From Pseudomonas defluvii (lineage in GTDB: Bacteria > Pseudomonadota > Gammaproteobacteria > Pseudomonadales > Pseudomonadaceae): a DNA stretch of 64,000 nucleotides. The stretch lies in assembly GCF_001695625.1 (NCBI RefSeq), contig NZ_MBPN01000002.1, positions 1-64,000 of the forward strand. Direction: 5' to 3'. The number at the start of each line of letters is the position of its first letter. Position 1 is the first letter of the stretch. Positions 43,293 to 53,264 of the stretch are shown in pieces. The translations under genes and the position numbers were made by a program. The notes below the pieces were generated by a model that had not been told where the DNA came from, searched no databases, and saw only the letters and a list, made by a program, of their open reading frames with translations.

Positions 43293-44480
43293 TCAGCCTG
43301 GGTGACCATCAGCACGCGTGCGCCAGAGCATGGGCGCATAGCAGAAAAGGTACTGGGCAAACGCCCCCGCCCAGCAGGCAGCCGCCAGCCAAAGTGCCGG
43401 CTGGTGCCAGAAACTGACCGCCAATACGCGAAACAGGCTGCCCAGGTTGAGCAATACGAATGCCCAGGCAAACCCCTGTGGCAGCACCAGAGGACGCCCG
43501 GTGTGCCCCAGCGAGACACGCGCCAACATGGCCAGGACCAGCCCGCCCAAGGCGCCGACCGTGAACGTATGCAACGCCAGGCTTACACTGCCGAGCAGGC
43601 CGAAATGCCAGAGCGCCATGCCAAAGCAGGCCATTGCCAACCAGGCATACGCCACATGCAGTGACCACAACAACGGCTCCTTCAGCAGGCCACGATCAAA
43701 CCAGCGCAACAGACGAATACCATGCCCCGCGGCCAAGGCAATAAAGACCAGCCCCAGCCAGGCGTGCACCTGCAGCGCAAGCCCCGACGCATACAAGATC
43801 GCCAGCGAAACCGTGACAATCAGCAACGCCCAGTCCAGCCAGGCCCAAGGCTGAACGGCAGCCGCACGCCCGAGCCCCCGTTGGGTAAAGAATGGAATCA
43901 CCCGCCCGCCAATCAACCCCATCATGGCGGCGACCAGCCAGACTGCCGCCCAGACGCCTTGGCGCTGCCAACCGTCGTTTGCCTGCTGCAGCCCGAGCTG
44001 CGTCAACAGGTCGGCCCCCAACAGCAACACCAGGACCGCCACAATCGGATAGTTACGGGTTTGCCGTACCGCCCACAGCTGATGCGCCATGACCAAGGCC
44101 ACACAGGCAAAGAACATCAGGTTGGCCGTCATCAGCAACGGTGGTGAACCCGTCCACCATGCCAGCCGAGCCGCCAACCAGATCACCACCAGCACGCCGA
44201 GGGGCTTGCCAGACAGGCCGGGGCGCCCCGTCCAGGTCTGTACCGCAGTCAGCAGAAAACCGGCAATGATCGCGCCGGCAAAACCGAAGACCAGTTCATG
44301 TCGATGCCACGCCAGCCAACCGCCCAGGGGCTGCGCTGTAATGCCATCCCCCAGCAAGGCGAAAACCCAGAGGGGTACGGCCAGGGCGGCCAAGGTACTG
44401 CCAAGCAGAAAAAAGGGCCGAAAACCCAGGCGCAATAATGGCCACGTGCTCATGGCCTGGCGTTTATCGAGAATCTGCAT
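43293..44480 (-). CDS. NnrS family membrane protein
   Basis: A 395-residue protein with about twelve hydrophobic segments. It has the NnrS features RLGFRPFFLLGS near the N-terminus, WHRHELVFGFAGAIIAGFLLTAVQTWTG, GGRVIPFFTQRG and ALHTFTVGALGGLVLAMLARVSLGHTGR. NnrS is a heme- and copper-containing inner-membrane protein linked to nitric-oxide tolerance. The ATG at 44480 has GGAG upstream. No denitrification genes are visible in the window. It is followed by the CopD-like gene. Confidence 0.92.
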   Translation of the reverse strand: MQILDKRQAMSTWPLLRLGFRPFFLLGSTLAALAVPLWVFALLGDGITAQPLGGWLAWHRHELVFGFAGAIIAGFLLTAVQTWTGRPGLSGKPLGVLVVIWLAARLAWWTGSPPLLMTANLMFFACVALVMAHQLWAVRQTRNYPIVAVLVLLLGADLLTQLGLQQANDGWQRQGVWAAVWLVAAMMGLIGGRVIPFFTQRGLGRAAAVQPWAWLDWALLIVTVSLAILYASGLALQVHAWLGLVFIALAAGHGIRLLRWFDRGLLKEPLLWSLHVAYAWLAMACFGMALWHFGLLGSVSLALHTFTVGALGGLVLAMLARVSLGHTGRPLVLPQGFAWAFVLLNLGSLFRVLAVSFWHQPALWLAAACWAGAFAQYLFCYAPMLWRTRADGHPG

Positions 44481-44668
44481 GGTTTCTCCGGGAGGCAGGC
44501 CGTTCATCCACCTCAGTCTCGCAGCTCTATGCCCATGTCGTCATGACAGACATCAAGCATTGATCCACAGATTTCGCCACCTGCTCACCTTGTTCTATGC
44601 GATATGGCGGCAACCTTGATCATCAGCGCCTATAGTCCAATCTCCTATCGCTGACAGGGAAGCGTGCG

Positions 44669-47569
44669 ATGCCATCGCGTCGAATTCCACTTTATGTCCA
44701 CATTGCCTACCTGTTCGTTGGCCTGCTGCTGACCTTCGCCATCATCAGCAATGGCTATCAGTTTCTGCAGAGCCGCGAACAGATGGTCAGTGGCGCGAAA
44801 AAACACTTTGAACTGGTCCGTCAGCTCGCCATTTCCGAACTGGACGCCCTCTACCGACCCACGGTGAGTACGGTGTCATTACTGGCCCATCAGCGCCTGA
44901 TGCGTGCGCAGACGCTCGAGGCACGCTTGGATAGCCTGCAGTTTCTGGCCGCCGCCCTGGATAGTCAGCCCGCATTGACTTCGCTGTACATGGGCTACGA
45001 CACCGGTGATTTTTTCATGATTCGTCCGTGGCGCAATGAAGCCGCATTGGTTCCACTGTTCAACCCTCCCGCCGGGACACGCTGGATCGTGCAGAGTATT
45101 CAGGTGATCGACGGTCAGCCTTTGGGTGAGCATCTGTTCATCGGTCCGGACTTTCAGGTGATAGAGCGACGGGCACGGCCGGACTACCGCTACGACCCAC
45201 GCGGCCGTCAGTGGTTTATCGCCGCTAAACAGCGCGGTGATCTCTACGTCACCGATCCGTACGTGTTTTTCTCCACTGGACAGCCCGGCGTGTCCTTTGC
45301 ACACCCCACCGAGAACGGCAGCGGCGTTGCGGGGGCAGACATCACCCTAAGCTCGCTGAACGCACTGATGCTGGAGCTTAAAGCCACCCCGGACAGCCGC
45401 ATCGCCCTGCTCAACGCCATGGGCGAAGTGCTCAGCTGGCAAAAAGGTGCACCGCAGATGCTTGATGACGGCGCTGGCAAACTGCGCTTGCCCCGCCTGG
45501 ATGAGTTGCAGGCGCCGATACTGCAACGCCTGGTCAGCACACTGAACGAGCGCACAGAGGACGGCCTGAGCTTTCAGGCTGCTGGCGACGACTGGCAAGG
45601 CATCCGCATTGCCCTGCCCACGGTCGGCGGGCAGACCCTGACACTGTTGATGGCGGCGCCCTATCGTGAGCTGCTGGCTGACGCCATCGCACTGCGCAAC
45701 CGCGGCATGCTGATTGCCTTGGCCTTGCTGGTCCTTGGCGTACTGATGGCCCTGGCCATGGCGCGCCTGGCGTCCAAACCCCTGCAAGCCTTGACCGCCG
45801 AAGCAGAAAAAATCGAGCACTTCAACTTCGACGAGCCCCTCGAGGTAGAGTCGCAGATTGCCGAGGTGGTCGACCTGTCTCGCGCCATGGGCAGCATGAA
45901 AAACACCATTCACCGCTTCCTTGAGTTATCGATTGCCCTCTCCAGCGAGACCAACTTCCAGCGGCTGCTGGCCCATCTGGTACGTGAAATGCAGGAGATC
46001 ACCAGCGCCGAGGTCAGCCTGATCTACCTGGCAGATGCTGATGCCACTCGTCTGCAACTGGCCCGTATTCACTGCCGAAACAGCCCGTTCGACGCAGCGC
46101 CTGGCAGTGATATCGAGCTTGCCGTGGCCCATGATCATCCTTTGGTACGGGCCATGCGCACGGCCACACCCTGCGCAGTGTCGGCTGATGAGTTGCAGCG
46201 CAACTTTCCGCCGTTCAGCAACATCGATCAGCCCTTGTCATTGTGGGTACTGCCGCTGAAGAGCCGGGCAGGCGATCTGCTTGGCGCACTGGCGCTGCTG
46301 GTCGACGAGCAGCATCACCCGCTGAGCCCGGAATTGATGGCCTTTGTCGAGGCACTGTCCACAACCTCGGCGGTGGCGCTGAACACCCAGCGCCTGATCG
46401 ATGAGCAGAAGGTTCTGCTGGAAGCCTTCATTCAGTTGATCGCCGGGGCCATTGATGCCAAGAGCCCCTACACCGGCGGGCACTGCCAACGTGTGCCTGA
46501 GCTGACCAAGATGCTCGCACGCGCCGCCTGTGCCGAACGCAGCGGGCCTTTCGCTACCTTCAACCTGACTGAAGAACAGTGGGAGGAACTGCACATTGCC
46601 GCCTGGCTGCACGACTGCGGCAAAGTCACGACACCGGAGTACGTGGTGGACAAGGCGACCAAACTGGAAACCCTGCACGATCGTATCCATGAAATACGCA
46701 TGCGCTTTGAAGTGCTCAAGCGCGACGCAGAACTGGCCTGCTGGCAGGCAATCGCGGCGGGTGGCGATAGCGATTTGCTGCAGGCCACACTGGCTGAGCA
46801 GTTGCATGAGCTGGACGAGGAATTCGCCTTCGTTGCCCAGTGCAATGAAGGCGGCGAGTTCATGGCCCCGGAGCGGGTCGAGCGGCTACAGCGCATCGCC
46901 GCGCGCACCTGGCGGCGTACCCTTTCCGATCGCCTTGGCATTTCCCATGAGGAGAAAGCGCGCAAGAACCTCAGCCCGGAGCCGGCAATGCCCGTCGACG
47001 AGCCACTACTGGCCGACAAACCCGAACACATTTTCCCTCGCGGGCCGCGCGAACAGATGCCTGCCGACAACCCTTGGGGCTTCAAGGTCAAGGTGCCCGA
47101 ACATCTGTACAACCGCGGCGAGCTCTACAACCTCAGCATTGGCCGAGGCACCCTTGTCGAGGAAGAACGCTACAAGATCAACGAACACATCATCCAGACC
47201 CTGATCATGCTGGAGAAGCTGCCGTTCCCAAGGCACCTGCGGCGCGTGCCGGAGATCGCCGGTGGCCATCACGAGAAAATGGACGGTACCGGCTACCCCA
47301 AGGGCCTGACACGCGAGCAGATGAGTGTGCCTGCCAGGATGATGGCGATTGCCGATATCTTTGAGGCGCTCACCGCCGTCGACCGCCCCTACAAACAGGG
47401 CAAGACCCTGTCCGAGGCGATCAGGATCATGGGCTTCATGCGCAAGGATCAGCACATCGACGCTGAGCTGTTCGCGTTGTTCCTGCGCTCGGGTATCTAT
47501 CGTCAATACGCCGAGCGCTACATGCCCCCGGCGCTGATCGACGAGGTGGATATTGCCGCCTACCTGTAG
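44669..47569 (+). CDS. Large membrane sensor with Cache, GAF and HD-GYP domains
   Basis: A 966-residue protein. Two membrane segments (~8-28 and ~343-365) flank a periplasmic dCache-like sensor (RQWFIAAKQRGDLYVTDPYVFFSTGQPGVSFA). HAMP and a GAF domain follow (~375-570), then an HD phosphohydrolase core: GGHCQRVPELTKML, WLHDCGKV (HD at ~648) and, about 215 residues later, GGHHEKMDGTGYPKGL (the GYP signature). HD-GYP enzymes degrade cyclic di-GMP. The two halves are much further apart than the usual ~60 residues, so the core carries a large insertion. It is a single-gene unit, divergent from nnrS. Confidence 0.9.
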   Translation: MPSRRIPLYVHIAYLFVGLLLTFAIISNGYQFLQSREQMVSGAKKHFELVRQLAISELDALYRPTVSTVSLLAHQRLMRAQTLEARLDSLQFLAAALDSQPALTSLYMGYDTGDFFMIRPWRNEAALVPLFNPPAGTRWIVQSIQVIDGQPLGEHLFIGPDFQVIERRARPDYRYDPRGRQWFIAAKQRGDLYVTDPYVFFSTGQPGVSFAHPTENGSGVAGADITLSSLNALMLELKATPDSRIALLNAMGEVLSWQKGAPQMLDDGAGKLRLPRLDELQAPILQRLVSTLNERTEDGLSFQAAGDDWQGIRIALPTVGGQTLTLLMAAPYRELLADAIALRNRGMLIALALLVLGVLMALAMARLASKPLQALTAEAEKIEHFNFDEPLEVESQIAEVVDLSRAMGSMKNTIHRFLELSIALSSETNFQRLLAHLVREMQEITSAEVSLIYLADADATRLQLARIHCRNSPFDAAPGSDIELAVAHDHPLVRAMRTATPCAVSADELQRNFPPFSNIDQPLSLWVLPLKSRAGDLLGALALLVDEQHHPLSPELMAFVEALSTTSAVALNTQRLIDEQKVLLEAFIQLIAGAIDAKSPYTGGHCQRVPELTKMLARAACAERSGPFATFNLTEEQWEELHIAAWLHDCGKVTTPEYVVDKATKLETLHDRIHEIRMRFEVLKRDAELACWQAIAAGGDSDLLQATLAEQLHELDEEFAFVAQCNEGGEFMAPERVERLQRIAARTWRRTLSDRLGISHEEKARKNLSPEPAMPVDEPLLADKPEHIFPRGPREQMPADNPWGFKVKVPEHLYNRGELYNLSIGRGTLVEEERYKINEHIIQTLIMLEKLPFPRHLRRVPEIAGGHHEKMDGTGYPKGLTREQMSVPARMMAIADIFEALTAVDRPYKQGKTLSEAIRIMGFMRKDQHIDAELFALFLRSGIYRQYAERYMPPALIDEVDIAAYL

Positions 47570-47579
47570 CCGCTTGCGT

Positions 47580-48266
47580 TTATACGGATATCCCGGCCTG
47601 CTGCACAAAGGCACGCGCCTGACGGGTCAGTTGATCGAGGTGCCGGTCACGCTGCTTTTCCGCTTCCACCATCGCTTTCTTGCCCTGTTGCTGGAGCAGA
47701 TAGGTGTGTATCTGGCGTACCTCCACGGAACGGTAAATCGGCGCTACATCCAGCACCGCCACATGCCCGTGGGTGCTGTGGTCACGGGTGTTCATCAGTA
47801 CTTGCGGGCCACGCACGCCGATGACCTGAAACCCCATCGACTCAAAGCACGGCACTTTAGCGGTAAAGCACGCCAGCTCGGCATGTGGGTAGCGACTCAG
47901 CATGGCCTGCACCATCGCCCGGGCAATCCCCTGACGCCGGTGGCTGAGCGGCACGGCCATATAGGCGACCGAGCACGCCTCGGGATCACCCGTCGCGGGC
48001 AGGTACAGCAGAAAGCCGACAACCGTTGCCGGGTCGTCGGCATCCAGGGCCACGATCAGCTCGACAGGCATTCCCCTGGAACCGTCCATCGCCTCTAGAT
48101 AAAGATGAACCTCGTAGCCAACGCCGTATTGGTAAAGCCGGTAGAGCGGGTTGCTCGGCGCAATGGCCACCGCGCTGATGTCCGTGACGTAATCGACGAC
48201 CATCTGCATGATCTGGCTTCTGATCGCCTCGGGGGGTGGGCTTTCAAGGCGGGTGACAGTGAACAT
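47580..48266 (-). CDS. GNAT-family acetyltransferase
   Basis: A 228-residue protein with a GNAT core: VGFLLYLPATGDPEACSVAYMAV for strands 3-4, then the acetyl-CoA loop SHRRQGIARAMVQAML (Q/RxxGxG/A) and CFESMGFQVIG. Substrate unknown. The C-terminal ~50 residues are charged and helical (LLQQQGKKAMVEAEKQRDRHL), beyond the usual GNAT fold. It converges with the HD-GYP gene, with only ten bases between. Confidence 0.85.
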   Translation of the reverse strand: MFTVTRLESPPPEAIRSQIMQMVVDYVTDISAVAIAPSNPLYRLYQYGVGYEVHLYLEAMDGSRGMPVELIVALDADDPATVVGFLLYLPATGDPEACSVAYMAVPLSHRRQGIARAMVQAMLSRYPHAELACFTAKVPCFESMGFQVIGVRGPQVLMNTRDHSTHGHVAVLDVAPIYRSVEVRQIHTYLLQQQGKKAMVEAEKQRDRHLDQLTRQARAFVQQAGISV

Positions 48267-48405
48267 TGCGTTTCGAACTCCGGGACTAAGGCATGCCCAT
48301 GGCCTGAGACGTTGGCGCTGGGCGCCGACATGATAACCCGTCTTTACGCCGCTGGCCTGCTACACGGCTCACCGATGATGAGGGGGTACCAGAGCAAAAC
48401 CGCGC

Positions 48406-50583
48406 TCAACCGCGCAGGCGCCCTGCCAGTGCCGGTATCACTGTCGCTGGCACCGGGCGTGCCAACAGGTACCCCTGGCCCAGCTCGCAGCCCAGCCGCA
48501 GCAGTTCGTCGGCGGTGCATTGATCTTCGATGCCTTCGGCCAGGGTTTCCAGCCCCAGCGAGCGCGCCATCTGGATGATCGCTTCGACGATGGCGTGGCC
48601 ATCGGCGGCGCTGGTCATACCGCGCACAAAGGACTGGTCGATCTTGAGCGTGTCTACCGGCAGCCGACGCAAGTACGCCAGCGAGGAATAGCCGGTGCCG
48701 AAATCGTCGATAGACAGCTTGATGCCATAGGATTTAAGGCTGATCAGCGTCGCCAGCACCTGCTCGGTGTCTTCGATCAGGCTCGACTCCGTCAGTTCCA
48801 GCTCCAGTGCCGACGCTGGCAAGCCGGCATCGCTCAGCGCCTGCTTGATTACCGCTTCCAGCGAATGGTGGTGCAGTTGCACGGGCGACAGGTTGACCGC
48901 GACCCTTGGAATATCCAGCCCACTGGCCCGCCATTGTGCGGCCTGCCGACAGGCCTGCTGGATAATCCAGTCGCCCATTGGCACGATCAACCCGCTTTCT
49001 TCAGCCGCAGTAATGAAACGGTCTGGCGAGATCAGCCCTTGGGTTGGATGCTCCCAGCGTACCAGCGCTTCGGCACCGACAATACGACCGCTGCCAAGCT
49101 CGAACTGCAACTGGTAATGCAGCGTCAGCTCATGCTGGTCGATAGCCTGGCGCAGGCTGTTGAGCAGTTGCAGGCGCTCACTGACCTCCAGGTTCATGGC
49201 AGCGCTGTAGAAGCGCCAGGTCTTGCGGCCAGCCTGCTTGGCCTTGTACATGGCTGTTTCTGCGTTACGCAGCAATTCAGCCGGTGCGTCACCATCGTGG
49301 GGCGCCACGGCAACGCCAATGGACACCGACGCGGCAATCGCTTGCCCGCCAATCTGGAAGGGTGCGGCCAGCAGGTCCAGGATAGTTTGCGGAACGCTGG
49401 CAATGTCATCGGCATTCGTCGTGCCGGTCAGCAGCACAGCGAATTCGTCGCCCCCATAACGACACACGGTAGCCGTCGCCGGCAACCCTTCACGCAAGCG
49501 CTCACCTATCGCTCGCAGCAGTTTGTCGCCGTGGGCATGGCCCAGGGAATCGTTGACCAGCTTGAATGCATCAACATCCAGAAACAGCAAGACAACCGGG
49601 TTATCGTCACCGCGCATACTGACCAGTGCCTGAAGCGTCCGGTCTTGCAGCAATGCCAGATTAGGCAGGCCGGTCAGCGTATCGTAGAACGACATGACCT
49701 CGATGCGCTTCTCGGCAGCCTGGCGGTCGGCGATTTCTACAGCAAGACGCTCGTAGGGTTCGCGCACACTTGAGACAAACACAATGCGGTAGATCAGGCA
49801 GTACGAGAGAACCTTATAGAGGTGCCCGGTCAGGCTGTAGAGCTCGTTGACGTTGTGATAGGCGGTGAAGCAAAGCTCCGAAAGAATGGAAATCAGTGCA
49901 GCAGCCAACAGGCCATTGGCGTCATAGGCAAGGCTGCGCCGAGCGCGCCAGAAACACACGGAAGCGATGGCCAGCACGCCAATGATGGCCCACTCCATTG
50001 CGATCTTGAAGGGCGTCAGGCCCATGCCCTCAACGAAGGTGTGCGGCCAGACATCGGGGAAAAACAGGCCGAGCACGTAAATCACCGCCACCATCACCAA
50101 TGCCGCGAGCAGCATGGGCAAGCGCGGCGTGCTACTAGTCAGTGGGCGCCAGGAACGGATGGAGATCAGCAACAACGTGCCTGCGGTCAGTACGCGCGAT
50201 ACCAGCCAGAAATTGATCGCTTTTTCGGGAGATGAAAGCGTAACGAACACTGGCATGCCCCTATAGGACAGCACATGTGCCAGATCAAGCAGCGCAATTG
50301 AGAGGAACGCACAGCCGAGCAACAACAGGTTACTGGGCTGCCCTGGCCGATAGCTGTGCCAGGTCACCGCGAATACCAGCACCGCAACGGTAATGGCAAA
50401 GATTTCACAAATCGAATGCAACGCAACCGGAAACCAGCCGGCACTGACTTGAACCGCAGCCGGCGCAAGCCATACGGCAAGCAGCACCAACCCGAGAACA
50501 ACGACCATGATCAGGTGGTTACTGTCGCGAGGCTGACGGTCTGTAGCGGGGAGTGTCGGAGAAGAACTGCTCGGATAGGTCAT
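48406..50583 (-). CDS. MASE3-GGDEF-EAL cyclic di-GMP enzyme
   Basis: A 725-residue membrane protein. The N-terminal ~270 residues hold eight hydrophobic segments of a MASE3-type sensor (WFPVALHSICEIFAITVAVLVF, LLDLAHVLSYRGMP, HNVNELYSLTGHLYKVLSYC). A GGDEF domain follows with intact active site YGGDEF, then an EAL domain (GAEALVRWEHP, NLSPVQL, ELTESSLIED, IDDFGTGYSSL, KIDQSFV, AEGIED). Both catalytic motifs look intact, so it could make or break cyclic di-GMP. The ATG at 50583 is used. Confidence 0.93.
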   Translation of the reverse strand: MTYPSSSSPTLPATDRQPRDSNHLIMVVVLGLVLLAVWLAPAAVQVSAGWFPVALHSICEIFAITVAVLVFAVTWHSYRPGQPSNLLLLGCAFLSIALLDLAHVLSYRGMPVFVTLSSPEKAINFWLVSRVLTAGTLLLISIRSWRPLTSSTPRLPMLLAALVMVAVIYVLGLFFPDVWPHTFVEGMGLTPFKIAMEWAIIGVLAIASVCFWRARRSLAYDANGLLAAALISILSELCFTAYHNVNELYSLTGHLYKVLSYCLIYRIVFVSSVREPYERLAVEIADRQAAEKRIEVMSFYDTLTGLPNLALLQDRTLQALVSMRGDDNPVVLLFLDVDAFKLVNDSLGHAHGDKLLRAIGERLREGLPATATVCRYGGDEFAVLLTGTTNADDIASVPQTILDLLAAPFQIGGQAIAASVSIGVAVAPHDGDAPAELLRNAETAMYKAKQAGRKTWRFYSAAMNLEVSERLQLLNSLRQAIDQHELTLHYQLQFELGSGRIVGAEALVRWEHPTQGLISPDRFITAAEESGLIVPMGDWIIQQACRQAAQWRASGLDIPRVAVNLSPVQLHHHSLEAVIKQALSDAGLPASALELELTESSLIEDTEQVLATLISLKSYGIKLSIDDFGTGYSSLAYLRRLPVDTLKIDQSFVRGMTSAADGHAIVEAIIQMARSLGLETLAEGIEDQCTADELLRLGCELGQGYLLARPVPATVIPALAGRLRG

Positions 50584-50843
50584 AGGCACAATCAGGCTGT
50601 GTTTCCGATAGCAGCATGGATACCGTCAGCTGCGGGCGGTCGCCATTGTATAAGGCGGCCTGAGCTAAAACCATATTTAAAATGGGTTTACTGGTGTCCT
50701 TCAAGGCCCTGAAGCCGCGTAAATCAAGGCACGTACGTCCCAACATTGCGACAACCCGGCGGGTTAAAGATTTCTATTCTCACAAGCAATGTTATAGAGT
50801 AACCAGCCTTAATGCCTATCAACCCCCGCATTGCGAACGGCCC

Positions 50844-52016
50844 ATGACCCCTGCTCTTGCTCACACCACAACCACTACCACTGCCAACCGGTTGCTCTCG
50901 ATTGATGCCTTGAGGGGGCTGGTCATGCTCTTCATGTTGCTGGACCACGTCCGGGAGACCTTCCTGCTCCACCGACAAGTGTCCGACCCGATGGACATAA
51001 CGGTGACAGAGCCTGCGCTGTTCGTCAGCCGGACCCTGGCCCACCTGTGTGCGCCTGTGTTTGTCTTGCTGACCGGGCTGTCGGCTTACCTGTTCGGTGA
51101 AAAGTACGCCGATAAAGGCGATGTGAGCGGTTTTCTGTTCAAGCGTGGGCTGTTTCTGCTGGTACTGGAGTTCACCCTGGTCAACTTCGCCTGGACGTTC
51201 CAGTTGCCACCCACGGTTATCTACCTGCAGGTCATCTGGGCGATTGGCCTGAGCATGATCGCCTTGTCAGCCCTGGTCTGGCTGCCACGTCAGGTCCTGC
51301 TGGGTTTGAGCCTGCTGATCATTGTCGGCCACAACCTGCTCGACCCGCTGCACTTCCCGGAAGGGACGGCGCTGCACGTGCCGTGGGCGATTTTGCATGA
51401 TCGCGGCTGGATCGAGCTGTCGGATACCCTGCGGCTGCGCACCTCTTATCCCGTGCTGCCGTGGATTGGCGTCATCGGCCTGGGCTATGCCATCGGCCCC
51501 TGGTTCGCACGCAGTGCAACGCCGGCTGCACGCCAACGCAAACTGCTAGGCTGGGCAAGCCTCGGTTTAATTGGCTTTGTTGCCTTGCGCCTGCTCAATG
51601 GCTACGGCGAACGCCCCTGGACGGCCAGCGAGGCTCCGTTGCATACGTTGATGAGCTTCTTCAACATCACCAAGTACCCGCCATCCCTGCTCTTCCTTGC
51701 CCTGACTCTGAGCCTTGGCCTGTTGCTGCTGCTAACGTTCGAGCGCCTCCAGAAACACAAGGCCATCGGCCCGTTGACCGTGCTCGGGTCGGCGCCAATG
51801 TTCTTCTACCTGCTGCATCTGTACGCGCTGAAAGGGCTGTATGTGCTCGCCGTGGCGCTGTTTGGGCTGAACCAGGGCGACTATTTCGGGTTCGATGGCA
51901 TCTGGGCCATCTGGTTGACCGCCGGGGTGCTGGCGGTGGCGCTATACCCTGCAGTACGCAGGTTCGCGACTTTGAAGGCTCAACGCCGCGATATTGCCTG
52001 GCTCAAGTATTTCTAA
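50844..52016 (+). CDS. DUF1624 / heparan-glucosaminide acetyltransferase-like membrane protein
   Basis: A 390-residue membrane protein with about ten hydrophobic segments. RLLSIDALRGLVMLFMLLDHVRETF near the N-terminus, TYRTYPVLPWIGVIGLGYAIG-type motif (RTSYPVLPWIGVIGLGYA here) and NITKYPPSLLFLALTLSLGLLLL are the hallmarks of the DUF1624/YeiB-like acyltransferase-3-related group. It may acylate a sugar or lipid at the inner membrane; no substrate can be given. Single gene. Confidence 0.85.
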   Translation: MTPALAHTTTTTTANRLLSIDALRGLVMLFMLLDHVRETFLLHRQVSDPMDITVTEPALFVSRTLAHLCAPVFVLLTGLSAYLFGEKYADKGDVSGFLFKRGLFLLVLEFTLVNFAWTFQLPPTVIYLQVIWAIGLSMIALSALVWLPRQVLLGLSLLIIVGHNLLDPLHFPEGTALHVPWAILHDRGWIELSDTLRLRTSYPVLPWIGVIGLGYAIGPWFARSATPAARQRKLLGWASLGLIGFVALRLLNGYGERPWTASEAPLHTLMSFFNITKYPPSLLFLALTLSLGLLLLLTFERLQKHKAIGPLTVLGSAPMFFYLLHLYALKGLYVLAVALFGLNQGDYFGFDGIWAIWLTAGVLAVALYPAVRRFATLKAQRRDIAWLKYF

Positions 52017-52068
52017 CGGCCACTGCACAGCATCGCCATGGTCGGCCCACGGCGATGCCGAGGCGGTA

Positions 52069-52356
52069 TTAAACCAGCAATTGCGGATCGATCATGTCGC
52101 ACTCAAAGGCCAGCCAGCCGCCATTCGGTTCGGCATGGCCGTTAACAATCGGGCCGTAGTAGGACAGCCCGTTCTTAAGGGTAATGCACACATGCGTCGG
52201 TGCATCCGGCGCCGCCAACTGGCCGGTGAAATGCACCTTCTTCAGGTTGTCCGTCACTGCTTCCAGGCCAATGGCTACGTTTTCATTGTCGACCGCCTCG
52301 ACCTCTCCCGCGCTTTGCTCAGCGCTGACGGTCACGGTGGCTGTGTCTTGGTACAT
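52069..52356 (-). CDS. Small hypothetical protein
   Basis: A 95-residue acidic protein starting MYQDTATVTVSAEQSAGE at 52356, with GGAG as ribosome site. No signal peptide or membrane segment. The middle (LKKVHFTGQLAAPDAPTHVCITLKNGLSYYGP) suggests an all-beta fold. I do not recognise a family. It is convergent with the DUF1624 gene. Confidence 0.6.
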   Translation of the reverse strand: MYQDTATVTVSAEQSAGEVEAVDNENVAIGLEAVTDNLKKVHFTGQLAAPDAPTHVCITLKNGLSYYGPIVNGHAEPNGGWLAFECDMIDPQLLV

Positions 52357-52496
52357 GCTTGAACTCCATCGGCAGGGCATTCGGCACAGTGCCGCGCCAA
52401 AAAAACACTAGGGTAAGCCAGTGACGGCATTAGCTGAAGCGCCTACGCGAAAACATTTAGCCGCGACACGGCCAAGGCGACGGAGATCCCCCTACA

Positions 52497-53264
52497 TCAG
52501 TTGAGCACCCAACGCTGGCGAATGCGGTCACTCACCGCGTCGACAATCAACACCAGCGCCAGCATGGCGATGATCACGGTGCTGGCCCGCGACTCCTGGA
52601 ACAGGCTGAGCGTCATGTACAGCATCTGGCCCAGCCCTCCGGCACCAACGAAACCCAGTACCGCGGCCATGCGGATGTTGTTTTCCCAGCGGTACAGGGT
52701 GTAGGCCAGCAGTTGCGGCCAAAGGTTGGGCAGCATGCCGTAGCAGAACGCCGAAACCTGGCTGCCGCCCTGCAAGCGAATGGCCTGGGCCGCTGCAGTG
52801 GGTGTGTTCTCGAAGGCTTCAGCATACAGCCGGCCCAGCACACCCGCCGTGTGCAGGGCCAGCGCCAGGGTACCGGCATTTGGCCCAAGCCCTGCGGCCA
52901 ATACCATCAACACCGCCCAGACCAGTTCGGGTATCGCCCGCAAGGCATTGAGCAGCAGCCGGGCGAGCCCACGCAGGGCCCCACCGAACAATCCGGCCGC
53001 AGGCAATGCCAGAAGCAGGCCCAGTGCAGCCGCCAACAACGTGCCTACACCCGAAATGGCCAGTGTTTCCAGCGCCCCTCGCGCCACGGCCTGCAGGTGC
53101 TCACGGCTGGTATCAGGGCTGAGGAAACGCGCCGCGTATTCCCCCATCTTGCCCACCCCACCCTCACCCACCAGCGCCCACAGATCCAGGCTCAAGTAAG
53201 CAAACGACGACACGATCGCGGCCAACACCGCAAACAGCACCAGCAGGTCGATCAGGCGCCTCAT
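52497..53264 (-). CDS. PhnE-like ABC transporter permease (second permease)
   Basis: A 255-residue permease starting MRRLIDLLVLFAVLAAIVSSFAYL. It has the ABC permease loop ENTPTAAAQAIRLQGGS and VLGFVGAGGLGQMLY of PhnE. The start overlaps the stop of the other permease by four bases (ATGA), so these are coupled; the long open frame upstream lies inside that gene and is not used. With the other permease, ATPase and binding protein it makes a complete importer. The transported anion is discussed under the binding protein. Confidence 0.92.
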   Translation of the reverse strand: MRRLIDLLVLFAVLAAIVSSFAYLSLDLWALVGEGGVGKMGEYAARFLSPDTSREHLQAVARGALETLAISGVGTLLAAALGLLLALPAAGLFGGALRGLARLLLNALRAIPELVWAVLMVLAAGLGPNAGTLALALHTAGVLGRLYAEAFENTPTAAAQAIRLQGGSQVSAFCYGMLPNLWPQLLAYTLYRWENNIRMAAVLGFVGAGGLGQMLYMTLSLFQESRASTVIIAMLALVLIVDAVSDRIRQRWVLN

